Shown in pieces: positions 49,702 to 56,389 of a stretch of 64,000 nt of DNA; position 1 is the first letter of the stretch; each line of letters starts with the position of its first letter. The DNA is taken from NCBI RefSeq assembly GCF_014641455.1, contig NZ_BMHT01000006.1, positions 186,001 through 250,000 on the forward strand, written 5' to 3'. Both the position numbers and the translations under genes were made by a program. The notes under the pieces were generated by a model. The model was given only the letters and a program-made list of their open reading frames with translations. It ran no database searches and was not told where the DNA came from. The stretch comes from Hymenobacter cavernae (lineage in GTDB: Bacteria; Bacteroidota; Bacteroidia; Cytophagales; Hymenobacteraceae).

Positions 49702-50222
49702 TCGAAGCTCGCCACGTCACGATGACTGCCGATGAATACGTGGCCGTCAACTACCAGCTCTGGGGTCGGCAGCCGCGCACCCGGCGCGTTACGTGGCTGC
49801 TGTACGTGTCGATTCTGCTGCTTACCATCAGCTTTGGGCTAGGTATCTGGCAGTGGGCGCACCACCCGGCTACGGAGGTTTTCTGGGGGTTTCTGCCGGC
49901 CTGGGGGCTGGCGTTGGTGTATGCGTGGTGGCGCTCGTGGCAGGTGAAGCGGCAGTTTCGGCAGGGCTACACGAAGAACACGGCGCTTCAGCAACCTATT
50001 GACTATCAGTTTAGTGATGAAAACATTATTAGCCGAAGCGCGGCGGGAGAGTTCGTAATCCGTTGGCAGAAGCTGCGCTATGCCGTACACGTCGGCGACT
50101 GGCTGCTACTCTACCCGCAACAGCTGGCGTGCTACTACGTGGACCTGCGGCGACTGGTCGCGCCGGCTACGCCGGACAGCCTGGAAGATCTGCTGGACGA
50201 GAAAGACGTTGCGGTGTATTAA
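49698..50222 (+). CDS. YcxB-like membrane protein, copy 2
   Basis: A 174-residue protein. Two membrane segments (about 33-52 and 63-79), then the same tail layout as copy 1: EFVIRWQKLRYAVHVGDWLLLYPQQLACYYVDLRRLVAP. Sequence identity to copy 1 is only modest, but the order of elements is the same (MTADEYVAVNYQLWGRQPRTRR against KDEYVRVAKQRWYQQPQNRR). GC-rich. Coupled by a four-base overlap to copy 1. Function unknown. Confidence 0.72.
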   Translation: MIEARHVTMTADEYVAVNYQLWGRQPRTRRVTWLLYVSILLLTISFGLGIWQWAHHPATEVFWGFLPAWGLALVYAWWRSWQVKRQFRQGYTKNTALQQPIDYQFSDENIISRSAAGEFVIRWQKLRYAVHVGDWLLLYPQQLACYYVDLRRLVAPATPDSLEDLLDEKDVAVY

Positions 50223-50249
50223 AATAATCCTACAACAGCTTGCCACTTC

Positions 50250-52382
50250 TCATTTCAACACGGCGCTGGCTTCCGCTTCTAGAATATACTTCTGGGCATC
50301 TTCCTCTAATAAGAAGCGCTGCTTAACTAATTGTTTCACAACTTTCGTAACGGCCGCTACATAGCCGGCGTGCGTGCGGTAGCGCTCCTGCACCGACCGG
50401 CGCGGGTCGCGGGTGGCGGCTCGGTCGGTAGGCGTCAGAGGGAAGGGCAGGTACTGGCCTGCCGCTTCGCACCCCTCATTTTCACCGTAGCCCGCCCGCC
50501 GCAAAGCCCAGCCGGTAGTCGTAGCTAGGGGCGCCGCGACGATGGGCAGCCGGATGCCGGCTACCTCGTTTCCATCCGCATCTACTTTCGAGACAAAGTT
50601 GGGATACACTGGCCGGCCAGTTATGGAGGGCAGGTATTTCGTCAGGATTCTCTGGCTTAAGAAAGGACCAAAATCCAGCTGGTAGCGAGTGGTAATCAGG
50701 CCCGTATACGTTACCCCAGGAATGGACGGCCAACCTAGGTTCGCCTGCGGAACGGTGCCCGTGAGGGCGCCCGGCTGCGCTACGGCAAACGCGGCCGTGC
50801 CAGCGGAGCGCCTGGGCACTTGGCTTTTGGGCGGCGCAGTGCCTTGCGTCACCCATTGGTCGAGGGCGACGAACAACGCGCGTAAAGCGGGCTCGGCGTT
50901 GGTCGGGTTTTGGCCTTGCTGACAGATCCCACTGCTGCTGGCATTCCCGGTGCCGTGCTGGGCGCCGGAAACCAGGTAAAATCGAACATTCTCCGGATCG
51001 GGTAAGTCGTTGCCACCTAGATCGGTGTGCAGGAGCGACGCGGCTTTTACCCAGTATTCATTCGCGGAGTTTATTTCCAATACCTTGGGACAGGTGCCGG
51101 AGGCCGCGCACCGAGCCGAACGGCCGGCCGTTTGGCCCGTCAGCGGATCGGTGAGTGCCGGGTAAGCAAACGGAAACAGCGCCTCCGGGTACAGATGGTT
51201 TTGCCGGTTGCGCTCGGTGCGGGAAGGCTGGGCAAACCGAAAGTTCAGGCCGATGCCGCTCCCCCCGCCCAGCCAGTTCTCGATGCCATCCAGCACGCGG
51301 CGGCCTTGCTCGTCGGCGTTGAAACCTAGGGTCTGGAAGTCGTTCAGGTAGCGGGCGGGCTGTGAAAGGGCGTAGGAGAACGTGTAGCGCACATCATCCG
51401 CCAGCGGATTGGGCTGGCCCAGATCATCGGCCTTGGCGTAGCGCAGAAACGAGACAAAGTCGCGGGTGGCGGCGAAACCCAGGCCGGCTACCACGGGGTT
51501 CTTGGCCGTGTAGGCTAACTCATAAATGGCGCTCTGCTGAAAGGCCGTGCCGGCGGGCAGCAGCCGGATGGTGCGCTCATTCACGAACTCCCAACCGCTA
51601 GTGGGCACCGGCGTAGGCGCATCATTGAGCCGCTGCCGCACTGTGAGCGTGGCCTGCGCCGGGTTCAGCGCAGCAGTTGGGTAAGCTAGGTTGAACGTCT
51701 GTGTTGTGGTGTTCTCGAAGCTGATGTACTCGTATGCGGGCCCGGTGATGGGTGAGCCATCGGGGTTCGTGGCCACGGGCACATTGATGGTCAAGTTGTT
51801 ATTGCTGGAAGCGGCGGTCATGTCCCAGCCATTCCAGGCCAGCGTGTAGCCTTGGTTCATGAGAAAACCTTCGCTAGCCTGCGCGGCCGTGGTGGGGTCG
51901 TTGCCGCCGCTGCTGTTGTTGAAGCCCCCGAAGAGCTTCGAGCCGCGGTTATTTACTTCCAGAAACAGCTTATGATTGCCCTGACCTAGGTTGAGCGGCT
52001 TGAGCAGGTAGATATCCATCGAATACTCGACCATTCCGCGGGCGTTGCGCGGGGCTAGGGCTAGGTCGGTGATGAGGGCGTTTTGGGGCAGACTGGGGTC
52101 GACTTCGCCGTAGGCCCGGCCGCGCAGCTTCTCGTAAGCGCCTACGCTCCCGAAAGTTTTGCCCTCAAACGTGGGCGATTGCACGCTGGTGATTTCGATG
52201 CGTACAATGCGCGCTTGCGCCGACAGCATCGTGAGCACGGCGGCTAATAAGGTCAGGAGACTTCGCCCGCGCAACCGCCTCCGCTGGCCGCCAGCATACG
52301 GCAGTGCGCGCGCCAACCTAGGTTCTACGTGCTGTTGACGAACGGAGCAGCAACGGGTTGCCGGCGCATCTTGCAGATTCAT
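50250..52382 (-). CDS. Alpha/beta hydrolase domain protein, exported
   Basis: A 710-residue protein of the alpha/beta-hydrolase domain (PF20091-like) group. After the basic N-terminus a signal-like segment follows (SLLTLLAAVLTMLSAQA, about 41-57). ARIVRIEITSVQSPTFEGKTFGSVGAYEKLRGRAYGEVDP is the family hallmark; the later parts contain EVNNRGSK, YTLAWNGWD and VSGAQHGTG. The family is annotated from sequence only; an esterase-like role is likely. The first 38 residues are unusual, and internal TTG codons could be the real start. Confidence 0.75.
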   Translation of the reverse strand: MNLQDAPATRCCSVRQQHVEPRLARALPYAGGQRRRLRGRSLLTLLAAVLTMLSAQARIVRIEITSVQSPTFEGKTFGSVGAYEKLRGRAYGEVDPSLPQNALITDLALAPRNARGMVEYSMDIYLLKPLNLGQGNHKLFLEVNNRGSKLFGGFNNSSGGNDPTTAAQASEGFLMNQGYTLAWNGWDMTAASSNNNLTINVPVATNPDGSPITGPAYEYISFENTTTQTFNLAYPTAALNPAQATLTVRQRLNDAPTPVPTSGWEFVNERTIRLLPAGTAFQQSAIYELAYTAKNPVVAGLGFAATRDFVSFLRYAKADDLGQPNPLADDVRYTFSYALSQPARYLNDFQTLGFNADEQGRRVLDGIENWLGGGSGIGLNFRFAQPSRTERNRQNHLYPEALFPFAYPALTDPLTGQTAGRSARCAASGTCPKVLEINSANEYWVKAASLLHTDLGGNDLPDPENVRFYLVSGAQHGTGNASSSGICQQGQNPTNAEPALRALFVALDQWVTQGTAPPKSQVPRRSAGTAAFAVAQPGALTGTVPQANLGWPSIPGVTYTGLITTRYQLDFGPFLSQRILTKYLPSITGRPVYPNFVSKVDADGNEVAGIRLPIVAAPLATTTGWALRRAGYGENEGCEAAGQYLPFPLTPTDRAATRDPRRSVQERYRTHAGYVAAVTKVVKQLVKQRFLLEEDAQKYILEAEASAVLK

Positions 52383-52426
52383 CTGACTTGGTTTGTTCTC
52401 ACCACAAGGATAGTCGAACGCAGCGT

Positions 52427-52494
52427 AAGTAGCGCGGACTTTGTCGTCCGGGTTCGGCTGTTCTCACGCGCGGACGATAAAGTCCGCGCTACTT
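52427..52494. repeat. Inverted repeat, GTAGCGCGGACT family
   Basis: AAGTAGCGCGGACTTTGTCG at 52427 pairs with its near-complement ending at 52494 around GGTTCGGCTGTTCTCA. Same family as 19993-20057. Confidence 0.88.
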
Positions 52495-52574
52495 GGATTC
52501 GCTTCAAACAAAAAACTCGTGCCCGCTGCGGTTTTGTTATTTTTAGGCCGCCAATCAACTATTCACCCCTTTTC

Positions 52575-53474
52575 ATGACCACCTTGTCTATTTCTCCCCG
52601 CGCCGGATTTGCCGCTCTTGCCCTCACGGGTATGCTCGTGGCGGGCCGCGCCGAAGCCCAAATCACCACCCCCCAGCCTAGCCCTAAAAGCACGGTTACG
52701 CAGCGCGTAGGCCTCACCGACATCACCATCACGTATTCGCGGCCTAGCCTGAAAGGACGCACGGCTTTCGACGTAGCATCCCCCCTCGCTCCTCTTGGTA
52801 AGCGCTGGCGCACAGGTGCTAACGCCACCACCACCATCAAGTTCTCCGACGAGGTCATCATGGAGGGCAAGAAAATCCCGGCCGGCGAATATGGCCTCTA
52901 CAGCATTCCGAACAAGGATGCGTGGGCCATGGTGCTGAACAAAAACACGAAGCTAGGTGCCAATGTCGAAGGCTTCAAGGACGAGGAAAACGTCGCCACC
53001 TTCACGGCTAAAACCTACAAGCTGCCCTACAAAGTCGAGACGTTCACGATGAACTTCAGCGACCTGACGCCCGCCACCGCCAACGTAGATATGCAGTGGG
53101 AAAACACCGGCGCCAAGTTCCGCATCACCACCGAAGTCGACGCCAAAGTAATGGCTCAAATCAACGAGAAAGTGGTGAACGGCGGCGCTGCCGTAACGCC
53201 CGACAACTACGCCGCCGCGGCCGTGTATTACTACGACAACAACAAGGATCTGAAGCAGGCCCTTACCTGGATTCAGAAGGCCAACGAGAAGGACCCCAAG
53301 TTCTGGAACGTGCAGACGGAAGCTAAAATCCGCCTCAAGATGAAAGACTACAAAGGCGCCATCACGGCCGCCGAGCAGTCGAAAAAGCTAGCTCTCGAAG
53401 CCAAGAACAACGACTACGTGAAGATGAACGACGACCTGATTGCGGAAGCCAAGAAAGGCACTGCCGCCAAGTAA
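52575..53474 (+). CDS. DUF2911 domain protein, exported
   Basis: A 299-residue protein. Signal peptide (through RAEAQ), then the DUF2911 core: TVTQRVGLTDITITYSRPSLKGR, then WRTGANATTTIKFSDEVIMEGKKIPAGEYGLYSIP, then WAMVLNKNTK. The C-terminal part is helical with a TPR-like pattern (PDNYAAAAVYYYDNNKDLKQALTWIQKANEKDP). The family is common in Bacteroidota; function unknown, probably periplasmic. The ATG at 52575 is chosen; a longer frame upstream crosses the repeat and the divergent hydrolase gene. Confidence 0.85.
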   Translation: MTTLSISPRAGFAALALTGMLVAGRAEAQITTPQPSPKSTVTQRVGLTDITITYSRPSLKGRTAFDVASPLAPLGKRWRTGANATTTIKFSDEVIMEGKKIPAGEYGLYSIPNKDAWAMVLNKNTKLGANVEGFKDEENVATFTAKTYKLPYKVETFTMNFSDLTPATANVDMQWENTGAKFRITTEVDAKVMAQINEKVVNGGAAVTPDNYAAAAVYYYDNNKDLKQALTWIQKANEKDPKFWNVQTEAKIRLKMKDYKGAITAAEQSKKLALEAKNNDYVKMNDDLIAEAKKGTAAK

Positions 53475-53495
53475 GCTGTTCGCTTTAAAAAGGTT

Positions 53496-53531
53496 AAGAG
53501 CCCCAACGTTCTGCAACGTCGGGGCTCTTTT
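53496..53531 (+). terminator. Terminator of the DUF2911 gene
   Basis: AAGAGCCCCAACGTT-CTGC-AACGTCGGGGCTCTTTT, one mispair. Confidence 0.85.
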
Positions 53532-53560
53532 GTAGGAACGCGCCACGGCGCGTTCCTACA
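53531..53560. repeat. Short inverted repeat, GGAACGCGCC family, overlapping a stop codon
   Basis: TGTAGGAACGCGCC-AC-GGCGCGTTCCTACA. Its right arm supplies the stop codon (TAG, 53556-53558 on the minus strand) of the symporter gene. The core equals the arms of 61961-62052. Confidence 0.9.
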
Positions 53561-55238
53561 ACCGCCCTAGCTTCTGCCCTGCTGCCGCCAGCAGCATCAC
53601 CAGAAAGCAGCCGATAATGTTGTACCAGAGGTAGGCAATATCCGTCTGCCAGAACAGAAGCAGCACGAGGATCTGCCCCAAAATAGCGGCCCAAAACACG
53701 GCTTTGCCTTTGATCAGGGGCATGAAAAACGCCACCCCAAAAATGCCTAGGATAGGTCCGTAGAACAGCGAACCCAGGATGTTAACGGCCTGAATCAGGT
53801 TTTCCAGCCGGGCGGCAAATAGAGCAAACCCAATTCCGAGCACGCCCCAGCCGATAGTAGCCCAGCGCGACACCGCCACATAATGCCGCTGCTCGCATTC
53901 GGCCCGATTTGGGCGGTATAGGTCGATGACGGTGGTGGAAGCCAGCGCGTTAAGCCCCGCCGCCGCGCTGCTCATAGCCGCACTGAGCACGACGGCAATG
54001 AGCAGGCCGATGAAGCCGTGCGGCATGTAGTCGAGCACGAAGGTGAGGAAGACGTAGTCCGTGTCTTTGGCTTCGGCGGTGGGCGCGCCTTGTTTCAGGA
54101 GGGTTTTCAGATCGTTGCGCAGACCTAGGTTTGCGGCGTCGGTTACTTGCAGATGCGCTTGTGCCGCTGCCACTTGCGCCGCATCATCGGTGTGCAGAGC
54201 AGTTGCCAGCTCGGCATTGGCTGCCTGTTTGGCGGCGGCAATGGTAGCGTGGCGCTGCTCCAGCTCACGGAGCGCCGGGGCGTATCGGGCGCTCTTGATG
54301 AGTTGCTCGCGTACCGGCCGATTGAAGGTGAGCGGCGGAGCGTTGAACTGATAGAACACGAACAGCAGCACGCCAATCAGCAGAATACCGAACTGCATCG
54401 GTACCTTCACCAAGCCATTGAACAACAGCCCCAACCGACTTTCCCGAATGCTGCGCCCGGCCAGGTAGCGCTGCACCTGGCTTTGGTCGGTGCCGAAGTA
54501 AGACAGGGCCAGAAACAAGCCGCCCGTCATGCCCGACCAGAAGTTATAGCGGTCTTCGGGGTCGAAGTGGAAGTCAACAAGGTTGAGTTTGCCCTGGTGA
54601 CCTGCCACCCGCAGCGCGTCCGTGAAGCCGACATTGGCGGGCAGGTAATGCACCAGCAGGTAGCCCGCCACTACCATCCCGGTGAAAATAACGGCCACCT
54701 GCCACTGCTGTGTCACGGCCACGGCGCGAGTGCCGCCCACGACCGTATAACCAATCATCAGCCCGCCGATCAGCCAGACGGTCAGGCTGATGTTCCAACC
54801 TAGGATGGCGGACAGCACCAGCGCGGGCGCGTAAAGCGAAAGGCCATTGCTCAATCCGCGCTGCACCAGAAACAAGCTGGCTGCCAAGGTCCGCGTGGGT
54901 CGGTCGAAGCGCGATTCGAGGTATTCGTAGGCCGTGAAGACGTGCAGGCGGTGGTAAATCGGGACGGCTACGATGGCAATGAGCACCATGGCCACCGGCA
55001 GGCCAAAGTAGAACTGGATGAAGCGCATCCCGTCGTCGTAGGCCTGGCCGGGCGTACTCAGGAAGGTGATGGCGCTGGCCTGCGTCGCGACGATGCTCAG
55101 CCCAATGCCCCACCATTGCGCCTCCCGGTTACCGAGCAGATACGAGTTAAGGTCGCGGCTGCCGCGGGTGCGCCAGGTACCGTAGCCAACAATGAAAAGC
55201 AGCGTGATGCCCAGCACCAGCCAATCGAGCAAACTCAC
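53556..55238 (-). CDS. Sodium:solute symporter with long charged insert
   Basis: A 560-residue SSS-family protein. Regions: LSIVATQASAITFLSTPGQAYDDGMRF at 47-73, the FWSGMTGGLFLALSYFGTDQSQVQRYL signature at about 233-259, and AVVLSAAMSSAAAGLNALASTTVIDLYRP later. Between about residues 303 and 395 there is an unusual Ala-rich helical insert (ALRELEQRHATIAAAKQAAN), likely a coiled coil, so the protein is longer than typical SSS members. The start is GTG at 55236-55238, overlapping the stop of the small upstream gene (GTGA). The stop lies in a repeat arm. Confidence 0.88.
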   Translation of the reverse strand: MSLLDWLVLGITLLFIVGYGTWRTRGSRDLNSYLLGNREAQWWGIGLSIVATQASAITFLSTPGQAYDDGMRFIQFYFGLPVAMVLIAIVAVPIYHRLHVFTAYEYLESRFDRPTRTLAASLFLVQRGLSNGLSLYAPALVLSAILGWNISLTVWLIGGLMIGYTVVGGTRAVAVTQQWQVAVIFTGMVVAGYLLVHYLPANVGFTDALRVAGHQGKLNLVDFHFDPEDRYNFWSGMTGGLFLALSYFGTDQSQVQRYLAGRSIRESRLGLLFNGLVKVPMQFGILLIGVLLFVFYQFNAPPLTFNRPVREQLIKSARYAPALRELEQRHATIAAAKQAANAELATALHTDDAAQVAAAQAHLQVTDAANLGLRNDLKTLLKQGAPTAEAKDTDYVFLTFVLDYMPHGFIGLLIAVVLSAAMSSAAAGLNALASTTVIDLYRPNRAECEQRHYVAVSRWATIGWGVLGIGFALFAARLENLIQAVNILGSLFYGPILGIFGVAFFMPLIKGKAVFWAAILGQILVLLLFWQTDIAYLWYNIIGCFLVMLLAAAGQKLGRL

Positions 55239-55399
55239 GCGAAGTAGTTGGTTATGAAGGCAAAGCCAATGATTTCGACAGCTAAAGCAGCCAGTACGAA
55301 GAGGTACCAGGCACGCCAGTTTACTTCTGCTTCTGTTTTTGCAAAAACGGGTGGGCTGCCGGCAGAGAAGACCGCCTCTGGATCTGGGTTTGCGCTCAT
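55235..55399 (-). CDS. Small single-span membrane protein coupled to the symporter
   Basis: A 54-residue protein with a short acidic tail (MSANPDPEAVFSAGSPP) and one membrane segment (WYLFVLAALAVEIIGFAFITNYF, about 30-51). The stop overlaps the GTG of the symporter by four bases, so both are made together. This suggests an accessory subunit; no family name is claimed. The ATG at 55399 is chosen, as the upstream frame runs into the repeat. Confidence 0.72.
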   Translation of the reverse strand: MSANPDPEAVFSAGSPPVFAKTEAEVNWRAWYLFVLAALAVEIIGFAFITNYFA

Positions 55400-55412
55400 G
55401 GAGAGAGTATAA

Positions 55413-55470
55413 GCTAGGTTTATAACAGTAGCGCGGAGCAAACCTCCGCGCTACTGTTATAAACCTAGGC
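55413..55470. repeat. Inverted repeat with CCTAGG at the edge
   Basis: GCTAGGTTTATAACAGTAGC and continuing GCGGAG pairs with CTCCGCGCTACTGTTATAAACCTAGG. The loop is CAAAC. CTAGG(T) lies at both outer edges; the stop codon of the PAP2 gene (55465-55467) is part of the right CCTAGG. Confidence 0.92.
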
Positions 55471-56166
55471 AGTGAAGTCTTTTCGGAACGACCGGCGCAG
55501 CCGAAATGGTGTGCGCGGCGTAATTACGGGAAGTCGGCTGAACAGCAAAGTCAGCAAGCCGACCAAACCAATAGAAGCCAGCGCGTCGCCGAGAAAGTGC
55601 AGCTCCAGCACCAGCCGCCCAACGGTAATCAGGGCGGGCAGCGCCAGCAGCGGCCACCGATATTTCGGAAACTGCCAGGCCACCGGCAGCAGCAGACTGA
55701 AATAGAGCGTCGCGTGGCTCGACGGAAATGAGTAGTCGCGGGTGGTAGCCTGCCAGAAGCCCGCGCCCGTCATGCCGTGCAGCAGAAACGAATCGGGGCG
55801 CGGCCGTTGGAAGTAAATCTTCAGCAGGTTCGTGGCCACGCCGCTGTTGAGCAGCACCAGCCCAACCAGCAGAAACACCCCCGCGCTCGGCACTTTCAGC
55901 AGAAAACGCCCCAGCAGGAACAAGCCCAATAGCGCCACGAAGCCAATCGGTACCCCACCTAGGTCGGCGGAGTAGAACAGCGTCGTGTACACCTTATCCA
56001 CTGCGTCGGTCATCCCTTCGAAGAATGGCCGCAAGCCCTGCGCCTCCTCGTGCAGCCACAGCGCCAGCGGTTTATCTACTCCCCACAACGCCACCGGGCA
56101 CAGCGCGCAGCACCCCAGGATGAAGTAGGCCAGCTGCTGACGTTCGGGTGGGAAGTAGAGTTTCAT
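55465..56166 (-). CDS. PAP2 family phosphatase, copy 3
   Basis: A 233-residue membrane phosphatase with six hydrophobic segments. KIYFQRPRP near 116-124, SFPSSHATLYFS near 148-159 (PSSH in place of PSGH), and GRLVLELHFLGDALASI near 183-199 (His nucleophile in LHFLGD). It is only a distant relative of the two copies near 33-35 kb. It should act on lipid or isoprenoid phosphates. The stop codon is inside the CCTAGG word at the repeat edge. Confidence 0.85.
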   Translation of the reverse strand: MKLYFPPERQQLAYFILGCCALCPVALWGVDKPLALWLHEEAQGLRPFFEGMTDAVDKVYTTLFYSADLGGVPIGFVALLGLFLLGRFLLKVPSAGVFLLVGLVLLNSGVATNLLKIYFQRPRPDSFLLHGMTGAGFWQATTRDYSFPSSHATLYFSLLLPVAWQFPKYRWPLLALPALITVGRLVLELHFLGDALASIGLVGLLTLLFSRLPVITPRTPFRLRRSFRKDFTA

Positions 56167-56198
56167 GGGGTGGGGTGATTTTGTATTTGCTTCTTATC

Positions 56199-56386
56199 TG
56201 TCATCCTGAGCTTGCATTCCGCGCATCAAGCGGCGTGACCTCCCTCTGAGAAGCGATAAACCTTATTAAACGCCCAACCCTATTTATCACCTAAAACCTA
56301 GGTTAAGAGAGCTTTAGGGCTGCGTTAAACTTTGGTGCTTAAGAGAGGGAGGTCCTTCATTCCGCTTTGCTCCGTTCAGGATGACA
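56199..56386. repeat. MITE-like element, copy 1 (TGTCATCCTGAGC)
   Basis: 188 bases from TGTCATCCTGAG to CAGGATGACA. Ends share TTGCATTCCGCGCATCAAGC...GTGACCTCCCTCTGA and ...GGTCCTTCA(T/C)TCCGCT with copy 2 at 62761-62950; the centre differs. AACCTAGGTT is in the middle. There is no gene between 56199 and 56386. Confidence 0.82.
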
Positions 56387-56389
56387 TAC

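Noticed and set aside
52329-52574. Upstream extension of the DUF2911 gene
   Set aside because: It runs through an inverted repeat and into the divergent hydrolase gene; the ATG at 52575 gives a signal peptide.
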